From assembly GCF_001597735.1 (NCBI RefSeq), contig NZ_LUTS01000002.1:124001-188000 (forward strand): a DNA stretch of 64,000 bases. Direction: 5' to 3'. Positions 18,833-28,443 of this stretch are shown here, one piece after another (positions within the stretch are counted from its first letter, which is position 1; every line of letters starts with the position of its first letter). A model generated the notes under the pieces. The model was not told where the DNA came from, made no database searches, and was given only the letters and a program-made list of their open reading frames with translations. This DNA is from Neptuniibacter pectenicola (GTDB taxonomy: Bacteria; Pseudomonadota; Gammaproteobacteria; Pseudomonadales; Balneatricaceae). The position numbers were made by a program, and so were the translations under genes.

Positions 18833-18865
18833 GGGGGCGCACCGTTCACGGTGTCGCCCCCTTGT
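18833..18865 (+). terminator. Strong GC hairpin ending the structured RNA candidate
   Basis: GGGGGCGCACCG-TTCA-CGGTGTCGCCCCC forms a 12-bp stem with one bulged T, followed by TTGTTAATT. The stem is very stable and the U-rich tail is modest. It would end transcription about 105 bases before the PhnA-like gene, or control readthrough into it. Confidence 0.7.
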
Positions 18866-18970
18866 TAATTCTGGCTAGGCTGTTTTTATCTATTAGTCTT
18901 AATTAGCTGATATTCCTTTTATCCCCGTGAGAATGTGCTATTCCTATGATAGATATGGGAGGAAGGCGTT

Positions 18971-19375
18971 ATGTCTAGGAGTCATGCGCATCATCAGGAA
19001 CGGACCTCAGGATTATCAATTTTTGGCAAGGATCTGGTACGGCGTAGTGGTGCCCATTGTGAATTATGTGATGCCCACCGAGTGGCGCTGCATATCTATG
19101 AGGTTCCCCCAGCGCCTAAATTGCCGGACCTTAATGATTGCTTGATGTTGTGTGATCTGTGCTTAGATCAGATCGAGCGACCCAAACGGCGGGATAACAA
19201 CCATTGGCGTTGTTTAAACCACGCCATCTGGAGTGATGTCCCCGTGGTGAAAATGTTAGCCATTGCGATGTTGCAGCAAGTGGCCGAGGAGGAGCCTTGG
19301 GCGCTTGCGCTTTTCGAGCAGGTTTATTTAACCGATGACGAGCTGCGTTGGCAGGCACAGATAACACTGCCGTAG
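18971..19375 (+). CDS. PhnA-like zinc-ribbon protein
   Basis: 134 residues with good SD (GGAGGAAGG) before the ATG. RSGAHCELC and CDLCLDQIE supply two CxxC pairs, and NHWRCLNHAIWSDVPVVK is the signature of the proteobacterial proteins grouped as the PhnA N-terminal family, annotated from an old link to phosphonate operons. E. coli PhnA itself has no role in phosphonate breakdown, so function is unknown. A PhnA-type HNH-like zinc fold is likely. It lies downstream of the structured RNA candidate and converges with ansA (gap 5 bases). Confidence 0.8.
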   Translation: MSRSHAHHQERTSGLSIFGKDLVRRSGAHCELCDAHRVALHIYEVPPAPKLPDLNDCLMLCDLCLDQIERPKRRDNNHWRCLNHAIWSDVPVVKMLAIAMLQQVAEEEPWALALFEQVYLTDDELRWQAQITLP

Positions 19376-19380
19376 CGTGC

Positions 19381-20394
19381 TTAGTCGTTGATCTCGCCCG
19401 CTAAGGGGTGTGGAAACGCATCTCGTATGGCTGTTGTACTGGAGACGGTGGCCACTAGAAAATGCAGTTTGCAGAAAACCGCCTCTACTGTCATCTCTGC
19501 ACCGGGTATAACGCCAATGTCATTTAAGACTGAGCTACACGCATATTGCCCCTGCAATACTTCCGCCTGCAAACACTGACTACTGTTAACAAAAACGATG
19601 CCTTGCTGCGCCGCCGCTGCAATTGCCTCTATCAGTGCGGTGTTTTGGTCAGGCAAATTCCCCACGCCGTAACTGCGTAGGATAATGGCTTTACAGTCAG
19701 GGTCTGAACTGAGTAGCTCTGCATGTTTGCCATTCATGCCTGGGTATATAGGCAGTATAGCGACAGCGTTTTTCTTAAAACTTGGGTTTACAAACTGTTG
19801 CGCTTTTTGGGGTAAAAATAGGTTGGAGTGAAGCTCAATATTAAGGCCCACCTGCCCAAGCCAAGGAAAGTTAGGGCTATTAAACGCATCTAAGCCCGTT
19901 GCTTTTACCTTGCTGGCTCGATTACCTCTTAATAACCGTCCACTAAAGTAAAGACAGACCTCATTGATGGCGCTATCGGTTGCTAGCAGCATGGTGGTAA
20001 TTAGGTTATCTAAGGCGTCGTTGCGTAACTGGGATAACGGAATTTGGGAGCCTGTGAAAATGACAGGCTTTGTTAGCCCCTGCAGAATGAACGACAACAT
20101 GGAGGCGCTGTAGGCCATAGTGTCTGTACCATGGAGAATGATAAAGCCGTCATAATCGTCATAGTGCTTAATAACAATATCAGCCATGTCGTGCCAATGG
20201 CTGGGGGTTAGGTTAGCACTATCAATTAAAGGTGAGAGCTCTAGCATATCGAAATCGGGTAGTAGCGCATGATGAGAATGTGCGAGGCGATCTCGGATGA
20301 GCGATTCAAATCCGGATATAGGCACATAGCCCTTGTCTGATGCTTCCATACCGATGGTGCCACCGGTGTATATAATCAGAATTTTGGTATTCAT
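19381..20394 (-). CDS. ansA: Type I cytoplasmic L-asparaginase
   Basis: 337 residues, matching E. coli AnsA. The N-terminal IIYTGGTIGM holds the first catalytic threonine and FIILHGTDTMAYSAS the second TDT motif. There is no signal peptide, so the enzyme is the cytoplasmic low-affinity type that hydrolyses asparagine to aspartate and ammonia. RNDALDNLITTM is a family segment. It is convergent with the PhnA-like gene and has no operon partner; the next minus-strand gene ends 84 bases upstream of its start. Confidence 0.95.
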   Translation of the reverse strand: MNTKILIIYTGGTIGMEASDKGYVPISGFESLIRDRLAHSHHALLPDFDMLELSPLIDSANLTPSHWHDMADIVIKHYDDYDGFIILHGTDTMAYSASMLSFILQGLTKPVIFTGSQIPLSQLRNDALDNLITTMLLATDSAINEVCLYFSGRLLRGNRASKVKATGLDAFNSPNFPWLGQVGLNIELHSNLFLPQKAQQFVNPSFKKNAVAILPIYPGMNGKHAELLSSDPDCKAIILRSYGVGNLPDQNTALIEAIAAAAQQGIVFVNSSQCLQAEVLQGQYACSSVLNDIGVIPGAEMTVEAVFCKLHFLVATVSSTTAIRDAFPHPLAGEIND

Positions 20395-20478
20395 ATGACG
20401 CTCCCGTGTTGATTGGGATTATATATACGTGGAACCCTGATAGAAGGGAAGTTGTTAATTGCTTTTACTGATTGGTTT

Positions 20479-22926
20479 CTACGTGACCTGAGGGTGCGAT
20501 TTTAAATTATGCTGGAGCAGCTGAGCGGCCTGATCCTGCGGAAGCGGCTTGCTGAAGTAAAAGCCTTGTAGCTCTTCGCAGTTTTGCATAATAAGAAACG
20601 CCCGTTGATGCTGGGTTTCTACGCCTTCGGCGATAACTTGAAGATTAAGGCTGTGGGCCATGGTTATAATCGCTTGCGTTATTTCAGCGCTTTCCATACT
20701 TTGGTCAAGGTCTCGGACAAAGCTCTGATCGATCTTTATTCGGTCTAACGGAAATTGTTTCAGGTAGCTAAGGGATGAGTACCCGGTACCAAAGTCATCG
20801 ACCGCGATATTAATACCAATGCCTTTGAGTTCATGTAATGTTTGGACCGTGGTATCAAAATCATCCATCAGTGCGGATTCGGTGAGCTCTAGCTCCAATA
20901 GTTCAGCCGGTAGTGCGGTTCCAGCCAACACCTGCTTGATACGTTCGACGATAAAATTATCATAAAATTGAATAGCCGAGATATTGACGGCTATACGTAT
21001 CTTGTTTTGACGGTCTTTATTCCACTCGCCGATTTGGCGGCAAGCGGTTTCTAGAACCCAGTCCCCGATAGACAGAATCAAACCGGTTTTTTCTGCAATA
21101 GGTATAAACGTGGCGGGAGAGATAAAGCCTCTTTCAGGGTGTTTCCAGCGAAGTAAGGCTTCTAAGCCGACGATCTCCCCTGTACCACTGAGCACTTGGG
21201 GCTGGTAATAGACTTCCAGCTGGTTTTGATTAAGGGCGAGGTGAAGGTCACGGGTGAGGGAGGACTCGTCAAATATCTCCTGTTTCAAGTGTAACGAATA
21301 GTAATACAGCCCACGCTTATTGTTAGATTTTGCTTTATGCATCGCGGCGTAGGCATTGCTTATTAACATATCCGCATTGTCGCCATCCTGTGGATATGTG
21401 CTCACCCCGATAGAGGGCTTAAAGAAAAATTGATCCCCTTTGAGTTCACAAGGTAGCTGTAATAAGTGAATTAAACGGCGGCCGATACGGGCGGTTTCTT
21501 CTGGAGAGGGCTGTTGGGACATAATCACAGCAAACTCTATTCCGCTAAGGCGAGCTACGATAAAGGCGTGCTCTACCGCTCGCTGTATCTGCTGGGCGGC
21601 CATGGCAAGTATTTCATCGCCTGCGTTAAGCCCCAACCGGTTGTTAACTTCTTTGATCCCCCCTAACTGGATAATCAATAACGACACATTATATGTATCG
21701 GGGGTTTCAGCGAGGGCGGCCTCTAATTGATCTTTAAATAAGGTTTTGTTTGGTAGGTGGGTGATCGGATCAAAGTTGAGCTGTTGATACGCATCCTTAT
21801 TGAGCTGGATTAAGGTGCGTTGGGTATCAAAATAGCGGCGCCAGCTAATCAGCGAGAATAGGAGTACGAGTGCAAACATGGCGTTGCTAGGGGGGAACCA
21901 GAGCATTGCTTCACGAAAGAGGATAAATGATAAGAGTAACGCGCTGGCTAACATTATGGGTAAGCTCAGCGGGAAGCAGCGTTTGGGCAGGAAATGGCTG
22001 ATCGGCAGTAGTAATAAGGTTAAAAGCAAGGTCAGTAGGTGTTGCTGCCAAGGGTGCGCTTCACTTACAAAACCTGTTTCCAGTAGGGCGGCAGCAATGT
22101 TTGCATTGAGCTCAACCCCAGGCATTCGCTGGTGGTGCCCAGATACGGGGGTACTGACCGCATCGCCCATGCCTGTTGCCGTTGCGCCGATTAATATTAT
22201 TTTGTCCTTTAATTGCTTTGCACCCACGTTGCCGTTCAATACATCAACGTATGAATAATGGGTAAAATGGCCTGGAGGACCATAAAATGGAATTAATAAT
22301 TGAGTATCGCGTACCCAGCCTGTCTCGCCCTCACTATGGAATGGTGGCGCGAAGGTTGAGGTTGTCTCTTCGCTCCCTTGCTTAAGGGCAAGCCCGAGTG
22401 CGGGCCAGTGGGCATCACCGAGTCCGGCGTAAAGGTAGATACGACGACAGATACCATCTATATCTAGCTCAGTATCTACATGGGCAAACCCCGCGCTATA
22501 TTCTGCGATGAGTGGTGTGGGGAGCAGTTCGATAATCTCTGTGTTGGTTGATTTTTCCGGTGCGACCGCAAGGAAAACCTTCCCATGGTTAGCGATCGCT
22601 TGAGCGAGCAAGGTATCGGATTCAAGGGTTTCTGGTTCGGAGAATAAAATGTCAAATCCCACCGCTTTCGTTTGCGCTGCGGTGAGCTTGTCGAGTAGTT
22701 GTGCGTGAAGGCGCCGAGACCAAGGCCAGCGCCCTAATTGATCGATGCTTTTTTCATCAATCGCAATGATGACGATCTCGTCTGGAGCGGGGTGAGTGGA
22801 AACGCTTAGGGTTGTGTCATAAATGATCAGGTCAATCCGTTTAAGGATCGCACTGTTAAAGCCGAGCACCAGCAATAACAGGGCAAAGCCTATAAGAATA
22901 AATTGCTGGATACGGCGTTGATTCAT
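20479..22926 (-). CDS. CHASE2-GGDEF-EAL membrane protein, probable c-di-GMP phosphodiesterase
   Basis: 815 residues. An N-terminal helix (about 10-28) precedes a CHASE2 periplasmic sensor (residues ~30-290; DEIVIIAIDEKSIDQLGRWPW is the CHASE2 signature), then three close membrane helices (~295-360). The GGDEF domain is degenerate: the active loop reads LSGIEF instead of GGDEF, so cyclase activity is unlikely. The EAL domain (~555-805) keeps EALLRW, the NISA asparagine, ELTES, DDFGTGYSSL and the IDQSFV lysine environment, so phosphodiesterase activity is likely. It starts 14 bases after the FecR/LysM gene in the same direction, a recurring partner of CHASE2 proteins. Confidence 0.92.
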   Translation of the reverse strand: MNQRRIQQFILIGFALLLLVLGFNSAILKRIDLIIYDTTLSVSTHPAPDEIVIIAIDEKSIDQLGRWPWSRRLHAQLLDKLTAAQTKAVGFDILFSEPETLESDTLLAQAIANHGKVFLAVAPEKSTNTEIIELLPTPLIAEYSAGFAHVDTELDIDGICRRIYLYAGLGDAHWPALGLALKQGSEETTSTFAPPFHSEGETGWVRDTQLLIPFYGPPGHFTHYSYVDVLNGNVGAKQLKDKIILIGATATGMGDAVSTPVSGHHQRMPGVELNANIAAALLETGFVSEAHPWQQHLLTLLLTLLLLPISHFLPKRCFPLSLPIMLASALLLSFILFREAMLWFPPSNAMFALVLLFSLISWRRYFDTQRTLIQLNKDAYQQLNFDPITHLPNKTLFKDQLEAALAETPDTYNVSLLIIQLGGIKEVNNRLGLNAGDEILAMAAQQIQRAVEHAFIVARLSGIEFAVIMSQQPSPEETARIGRRLIHLLQLPCELKGDQFFFKPSIGVSTYPQDGDNADMLISNAYAAMHKAKSNNKRGLYYYSLHLKQEIFDESSLTRDLHLALNQNQLEVYYQPQVLSGTGEIVGLEALLRWKHPERGFISPATFIPIAEKTGLILSIGDWVLETACRQIGEWNKDRQNKIRIAVNISAIQFYDNFIVERIKQVLAGTALPAELLELELTESALMDDFDTTVQTLHELKGIGINIAVDDFGTGYSSLSYLKQFPLDRIKIDQSFVRDLDQSMESAEITQAIITMAHSLNLQVIAEGVETQHQRAFLIMQNCEELQGFYFSKPLPQDQAAQLLQHNLKSHPQVT

Positions 22927-22940
22927 AACAGGAGCTTACT

Positions 22941-24590
22941 TCACAACAATAATATAGTGGCTACAAAAGTACCGAATATATAAGGCCAATTCTCATTAGG
23001 GGGTGGCGTTAACTCTTGAGTCGCTCCCCATGCACCGGCAAAGCCATCTTCAGCTAATGAGCGGACACGTACATATCTATAGCCCTCGGGGCGTTCAAGG
23101 GTGATCTCGGGTTCAGTCGCCGTTGTATCGGTAATAATCGATGTAAAGGCGGAGTCGCTGGCGATCTGTATCTGGTAGGACTCATCGGGTAGACCTACCG
23201 CCCATGATAATTTTATTTCACGCTCATTCTGTTCGAGTGACGTGACGGGGGTTGCAGGAACGGGCTTTACGTTTACGTTGCGTGACGTACCGAAAGGCCC
23301 CTGCTCTCCGCTATTTGAGATACTTGCAACCCGCCAGTAATAGGTATGGGTTGGGGTGAGCTCTGTGGCCGTATAGCGGTGGTTTGATAAGGCGGAGCGG
23401 TCAACCACTATGTTGGTAAATTGGGTATCGGACGCTACCTGCAATCGGTAGCTTACCGCTTCGTTTGATTGGGTCCACTCAAGTACAGGGGCATCACCAC
23501 GGATCGTCGCATCATTGTTAGGGGCGACGGGGAAAGGGGGTTGAGGATGGGCGTTAAGTGTAATCGTTTGTTCGCGAACTAAGCCTTCAATACCATATTT
23601 ATCAACGGCACGGAGTTGTATCGAGTAGGTATCATCAGGTAAATCCGGCAGGCTGATTGCGTTTCTGGCGCTATCGCTATCCCATAAAACCGTACTAAAC
23701 GCACTCGACCCTGCAATCATGAAACGGTAGCTGGTGGCACCTGCTGTGTTTTTCCAACGAATTTGTGAACCAATGGTTTCGATGGGCGTCGGGTAGGCTA
23801 AAAGCTCCGGCGCGGGTAAGAGTTTTTTAGGCGTCAGTGGCGCTTTATTTTTAACAACTTGAGTACCGTAGCCTGCTCGGACTAAACGGGTCGTTTTAGC
23901 ACCTTTTACGGCCACCCCTCCCTCTAATACTTCAACATGGGCTTGGGTGTCTTGTGCGGTGTAGGAGGTACGGAAGTGCGTTCCACGGACCGCTGATATA
24001 GCGGCAGGGGTGTGAATTTCAAAACGTGCAGCGTTGCCTTTTTGGGTTTTTGCGTGGCTTTCGATATCACCTGATAGCAAACGAATCCTTGAATCAACCA
24101 TGCCTGTCTCGCCATATTGTGTCATGTGGTTGAAATCAATTTTTGAGTTTTGTAAGACCAAAATCTCACTCCCATCGGCAAAGCGAATAAGAACACTGCT
24201 TTGTGAATAGGTTTCTAAGTGGTCCCCTAAGTTAAGCTGTTGGCCGGTGCTGACTTTTTGTGGGGATTGGCTGTCTTTTGCATGTGCGATGACATCCCCT
24301 TCAACGTTGATCACTTCAGCAGACGCTGGTTGGGATTTGATCCATTGGATAGGAATGCGTAGTTTTGTATTTTCGGGAATACGCTTTGGGTCTGCAATAT
24401 TGTTGATTTTTTGCAGCTGTTTCCAATACGACGTTTTATAGAGGTGTTTTTCACTGAACTCAGATAAGGTGTCCCCTTTAACGACACTATAAATCCATTC
24501 TTGCGCGACAGCAGATGGCACGTGCCCTAGTAAAGTGAACAAACATAAAAATGTGATTTTTTTATAAAAACTGACCGTTTTTGCATCCAT
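22941..24590 (-). CDS. LysM-FecR domain exported protein with fibronectin-like repeats
   Basis: 549 residues from the ATG at 24590, which has AGAGGA six bases upstream; a longer open frame to 24662 lacks this. A signal peptide ends near SAVAQ-EW. Residues ~30-80 form a LysM domain (YSVVKGDTLSEFSEKHLYK). About 110-215 is a FecR-type domain (LRFADGSEILVLQNSKIDF, AISAVRGTHFRTS). Three beta-sandwich repeats of fibronectin type follow (about 275-540), each with a PV...LxW/SYxLQVAS pattern. The last 12 residues are hydrophobic. FecR proteins of this layout pair with CHASE2 cyclases, which suggests it senses the cell wall or envelope and signals to its downstream partner. Confidence 0.85.
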   Translation of the reverse strand: MDAKTVSFYKKITFLCLFTLLGHVPSAVAQEWIYSVVKGDTLSEFSEKHLYKTSYWKQLQKINNIADPKRIPENTKLRIPIQWIKSQPASAEVINVEGDVIAHAKDSQSPQKVSTGQQLNLGDHLETYSQSSVLIRFADGSEILVLQNSKIDFNHMTQYGETGMVDSRIRLLSGDIESHAKTQKGNAARFEIHTPAAISAVRGTHFRTSYTAQDTQAHVEVLEGGVAVKGAKTTRLVRAGYGTQVVKNKAPLTPKKLLPAPELLAYPTPIETIGSQIRWKNTAGATSYRFMIAGSSAFSTVLWDSDSARNAISLPDLPDDTYSIQLRAVDKYGIEGLVREQTITLNAHPQPPFPVAPNNDATIRGDAPVLEWTQSNEAVSYRLQVASDTQFTNIVVDRSALSNHRYTATELTPTHTYYWRVASISNSGEQGPFGTSRNVNVKPVPATPVTSLEQNEREIKLSWAVGLPDESYQIQIASDSAFTSIITDTTATEPEITLERPEGYRYVRVRSLAEDGFAGAWGATQELTPPPNENWPYIFGTFVATILLL

Positions 24591-24868
24591 GTGATGTCCT
24601 CTGAGATTACGTCCACTATTAATCTTAGTTGAGGAATTTCGCCACTGCCGTCTACAAGGCAAGAAATAGGGTATTTCCTCTGTCTTTTCTCTGTTATATC
24701 AGCTTTCGAGGATAGATGCTTTAGTGTGTTAAGTATTCATTAAGGTGTATTGGGGGAAATGTGTCTGTTGTGAATAGAAATTCTTTACTGGGTGGCGTGA
24801 TTAATCACTTTTACTCTACATAAAGTTTTATTATTCTGGGGAGTATAACCCGTTAGGAATTGCGTTAA

Positions 24869-25702
24869 ATGTCTGATAAATCTACGCCACTTTCAACATC
24901 CGCCCTTGCAAAAGCATTGGCAAAAAGCACGAAGCAGATGTTTGCGGAACTTGAATCCCTTAGCTGGATTAAACGTGACAAGGATAGTTGGGTCTTAACA
25001 CCTAAAGGTGAGTTTGAAGGGGGACGCTATCGTGAAAGTCATAAATTTGGGCGTTACATTATTTGGCCTAGCGATACGGTTAGGCACAACGCTTTAGTGA
25101 GCGCCGATGCTCACCTTCTTTCATCAGCGGATATAGGTAAAGCGTTTTCGTTATCCCGTCGTCGTGCTGAATTGATTTTACAAGAAATAGGTTGGATGAC
25201 GCCTGGCCGTAAAGGATGGTTGTTAACCGCGTTAGGTGAAGCGGTTGGTGGTTCGCAACGGGAAAACTCGGCAACGGGTGTTCCCTATGTTATGTGGCCA
25301 GATGGGCTGGTAGATAATGCAGTGTTAATCGATAGGGTGGTCGGTTTAGAAAAAGGGGGCGATGATGTGGCCCGTTTTTTGTGTTGTGATGGGCACCAGG
25401 TGTGTTGTGAAGCGGAACGCCACATCGATAATTGGCTCTACTTATCAGGGCTTTTACATGCCTATGGTCGACCTTTACCTTGTGACGAGAAATTAACCGC
25501 TGACTTCTATCTGCCTCAGCATCAGCTATATATTGAATATTGGGGTAAGGAAAATAGCCAAGGTACGGTATCAGCCAAAATGAAAAAGAAAGAAAAGTTT
25601 ATCAGCATGGGGGTGAATTTAATCGAATTAAATGACGAGGATGTATTGAATCTTGATGAAACGCTACCGAGAATGTTGCTGAAATACAATATCGAAACTT
25701 AA
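24869..25702 (+). CDS. Putative PD-(D/E)xK-like nuclease with two copies of an N-terminal helix-turn-helix-like domain
   Basis: 277 residues. Residues ~8-72 and ~85-150 are two copies of the same unit: a short helical part resembling a winged helix, a W-L-T-GE-GG pattern, and an end GRYIIWP / GVPYVMWP. Such units resemble domains at the end of phage antirepressors. Residues ~180-277 look like a Vsr/DUF559-type nuclease core: LTADFYLP (Asp), LYIEYWG (Glu), then KMKKKEKF and MGVNLIELNDED. Similar proteins in pseudomonads have been mislabelled glycerol kinase; nothing here resembles a kinase. It stands alone. Substrate is unknown; DNA or RNA processing is inferred. Confidence 0.6.
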   Translation: MSDKSTPLSTSALAKALAKSTKQMFAELESLSWIKRDKDSWVLTPKGEFEGGRYRESHKFGRYIIWPSDTVRHNALVSADAHLLSSADIGKAFSLSRRRAELILQEIGWMTPGRKGWLLTALGEAVGGSQRENSATGVPYVMWPDGLVDNAVLIDRVVGLEKGGDDVARFLCCDGHQVCCEAERHIDNWLYLSGLLHAYGRPLPCDEKLTADFYLPQHQLYIEYWGKENSQGTVSAKMKKKEKFISMGVNLIELNDEDVLNLDETLPRMLLKYNIET

Positions 25703-25922
25703 TCGATCTCGTTGTAATATAAACGTATATTAATTGATCAATGTAAGGCAAAACGTCTACGACCAGCTAGGCTGATATGATATGTAAGTAGAGGGGAAAC
25801 CTAGGTCGACTTTTAGGCGTGTACGGTTTATTTAGTATTGAACGCGTATGGGGGCTTATTGAGCACTAACGGGGCTTGACTGATATAGATCCATTTAACA
25901 GTAAGAAGGATGCGTAATCTCT

Positions 25923-28361
25923 TTGATTCATAACAGCCCACATGTAAAAAATAAGTTAGCAATAAAGCTCGCGCAATACACAGTGTTGCTCGCTTTTGCT
26001 ATCGGCTTTATTTTAAGCTCGATTCAAGTCTTTGAAGACTACCAAGAACAGGGTAGCCACCTTGATCAAACCATTGTGGATATTCTCGATGCGAGTAAAC
26101 CGCCAGCTACACGTGCGGTCCATACCTTAGACCAAGCGTTGGCCCAAGAGGTGGTTTATGGGCTGATGCAGTACCCCTTTATCCACAAAGTTCAAATTAA
26201 AGATGAGTTAGGCGGCGTTCTTGCGGAACAGGAAGCCGCGGTTGTCGCCTCTAAAACAAAGTGGCTCACAGAAGCGATAGCGGTTAAACACAAAGAGTAC
26301 ACGTTAGACTTACAAGCACCCGAATTTGCAAAAATAGGCCCCGGACGGTTGTTAGTCGTGGTTGACCAAGATCATGCGTTGCAGCCCTTTTTTGATCGCG
26401 CGTTAACTATTTTTATTTCTGGCGTGGTGCGTAATGTTCTTTTAGCGATATGTTTAGTTTTCCTCTTTTATACCGTTGTCACTAAACCCCTTGCGTTGCT
26501 GGCGAAGCAGTTTGCTGAACTCAATTTGGAGAAGAGTGAAGGCAAATACCTTCATGTCCCTGAACAGCATCAAGACACTGAGCTGGGTCAGCTGAGTAAA
26601 GTCGGGAATGACTTTATTCTGACGGTGCAAAAACTGTTGAGCGAGAATAAGCAACACCACCTCGCGATGACGCAAAGTGAGCAGTTATTAAATCAATTGA
26701 TTAACCAGGTGCCCCAGCTGATTGTGGCCCTTAATCAAAAAGGGCATATTCTTTTTTGTAACCATCAGGTTGCAGAATTTTATGATGTAACGATTCCATC
26801 GATTGTGGGCAGTAGTGTCTCTATGTTCCATCGCCATAGCGATGAAGTTGAGCAGTTAGACCTTATTCGCCATAGTGTGGAGCGCAGCGCTGAGCCTCTG
26901 GATGTGAATGAGTTGCTATGGTCACGTCCGGACGGGGAGCAGTTATACTTTTCCATTCAAGCCGCGCCCTTTGAATACTTTTCTGAACCGGCAACATTGG
27001 TTGTTGCGACCGATATTACACAGCAAAAAATTGCCCAAGATCATATAAGCCATATTGCTAACCACGATAGCCTTACCGGCTTACCTAATCGGACATTACT
27101 TAATGATCGATTATCTCAATCCCTTCTAAGTTGTAAGCGCAAGAGTGCGTATAACGCGCTTTTGTTTATAGACTTGGATCACTTTAAAACGATCAATGAT
27201 TCACTCGGGCATGGTGTTGGTGACCTGCTCCTTAAAAAAGTGGCGAAAATCTTAATCAGTCAAGTGCGCTCTAACGATACGGTTGCGCGTTTGGGGGGTG
27301 ATGAGTTTGTGGTTTTGCTCGACTTTTTTTATAACAGTGAAGAGCGCGTCAAGCGCGATGTGGAGTTGATTTGCGATAAGTTGTTGGAAACCTTGTCGCA
27401 GCCTATTGAGATCAAACAGCATCAATTAAGAATTGGTGCCAGTATCGGGGTCGTGATATTCCCCATTGTTGGACAGAGCATTGATGACTTGATGCGTTTT
27501 GCTGATACCGCTATGTATCATGCGAAAGAAAATGGCCGCAATGGATATGCGTTTTATCATCGCTCTATGTCTATGGCGGTTGAAAAACAGCAAAACATGG
27601 AAAATGAACTTCACCGTGCGTTGGCGCAAGAGGAGTTCCGTATTCACTACCAACCGTTGGTTAACGTTACGGGGGCTGTGGTTGGTTTTGAGGCGCTGAT
27701 TCGTTGGCAACATCCGGAGAAAGGCTTGTTGCTGCCTGTCGAGTTTATCCCTAGCCTAGAAGTGAGTGGGATGATTGTGCCGGTCAGTAACTGGTTGTTA
27801 GCTAAGTGCAGTCATCAAATTGCTGAGTGGAAAACGGCAGGTTTTTGGCAGGACGGTTGGTATTTATCGATTAATATAAGCCCACTACAGTTTTATCAAG
27901 CGGATATGATCCATACACTGCAACAAGCGATTCTTGATGGGGGGGCGGAGCTCACCGATATCTGTTTAGAAATTACCGAAACTGTTGCGGTCGAGAATAT
28001 TGAGTTTGCTAAGTCTCGCTTACAGAGTATTCGTGAATTAGGTGTGATTATCGCGTTGGATGATTTTGGTACGGGTTATTCCTCCCTTGGGTACTTGAAA
28101 GACTTACCTATCAATATCGTTAAGATCGATCGCTCGTTTATACAGGAACTGGGTGCGAAAAATAACAGTCGCTCGATTGTGGAGGCGGTTGCCTCTATCG
28201 CTCAGGCCTATGATTTAAAAGTGATTGCAGAAGGGGTCGAAACAAAAGAACAGCTGGCTATTGCCCATGAAATTGGGTGTCATATGTTCCAAGGTTTTTA
28301 TATTGAACGCCCGCAAGAACCTAAGCAGTTACAGGGCGATTATCTGTCTAAGGGATTATAG
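25923..28361 (+). CDS. Membrane PAS-GGDEF-EAL c-di-GMP enzyme
   Basis: 812 residues from a TTG start (no in-frame ATG before residue ~80; AAGAAGGA lies upstream). Two membrane helices (about 15-35 and 160-185) bracket a periplasmic sensor of ~125 residues. A HAMP-like linker, a PAS domain (about 255-370), GGDEF (380-540) and EAL (555-805) follow. GGDEF is intact (RLGGDEFVVLL). EAL motifs are intact: FEALIRW, NISPLQF, EITET, LDDFGTGYSSLGYL, KIDRSF, EGVE. The protein could make and break c-di-GMP depending on the signal. No partner gene; the next gene starts the copper operon. Confidence 0.93.
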   Translation: MIHNSPHVKNKLAIKLAQYTVLLAFAIGFILSSIQVFEDYQEQGSHLDQTIVDILDASKPPATRAVHTLDQALAQEVVYGLMQYPFIHKVQIKDELGGVLAEQEAAVVASKTKWLTEAIAVKHKEYTLDLQAPEFAKIGPGRLLVVVDQDHALQPFFDRALTIFISGVVRNVLLAICLVFLFYTVVTKPLALLAKQFAELNLEKSEGKYLHVPEQHQDTELGQLSKVGNDFILTVQKLLSENKQHHLAMTQSEQLLNQLINQVPQLIVALNQKGHILFCNHQVAEFYDVTIPSIVGSSVSMFHRHSDEVEQLDLIRHSVERSAEPLDVNELLWSRPDGEQLYFSIQAAPFEYFSEPATLVVATDITQQKIAQDHISHIANHDSLTGLPNRTLLNDRLSQSLLSCKRKSAYNALLFIDLDHFKTINDSLGHGVGDLLLKKVAKILISQVRSNDTVARLGGDEFVVLLDFFYNSEERVKRDVELICDKLLETLSQPIEIKQHQLRIGASIGVVIFPIVGQSIDDLMRFADTAMYHAKENGRNGYAFYHRSMSMAVEKQQNMENELHRALAQEEFRIHYQPLVNVTGAVVGFEALIRWQHPEKGLLLPVEFIPSLEVSGMIVPVSNWLLAKCSHQIAEWKTAGFWQDGWYLSINISPLQFYQADMIHTLQQAILDGGAELTDICLEITETVAVENIEFAKSRLQSIRELGVIIALDDFGTGYSSLGYLKDLPINIVKIDRSFIQELGAKNNSRSIVEAVASIAQAYDLKVIAEGVETKEQLAIAHEIGCHMFQGFYIERPQEPKQLQGDYLSKGL

Positions 28362-28443
28362 GGAACTTTGTCTGCGCTCTGGAATCTATAGATTAGGTAG
28401 TAAAACTCAGTTAGAGTTAGCTTACCTGTAAACGTGGTATGTA

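Larger units (their letters stand above)
18578..18865 (+). ncRNA. Candidate structured RNA or leader, unknown class
   Basis: This 290-base stretch upstream of the PhnA-like gene has nested pairing that suggests a folded RNA. GCCGATGG at 18603-18610 can pair with CCATCCGGC at 18821-18829 (one bulge) and GGCCTTT at 18619-18625 with AAAGGCC near 18798-18804, closing a large domain. Inside it are small hairpins GGTG-ATAAG-CACC and ATCGA-CTTCA-TCGAT. It ends in a strong GC hairpin. I could not match it to 6S, RNase P, tmRNA, SRP RNA or the riboswitches whose consensus I know. It could be a small RNA or a cis-regulatory leader of the gene starting at 18971. Confidence 0.4.

Noticed and set aside
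18578-18865. 6S RNA or a known riboswitch
   Set aside because: The ends do not pair as in 6S RNA, the neighbours are not zapA or ygfA, and no riboswitch consensus I know fits.
24869-25702. Glycerol kinase
   Set aside because: Related proteins carry this name in databases, but there is no FGGY kinase motif or matching length here.
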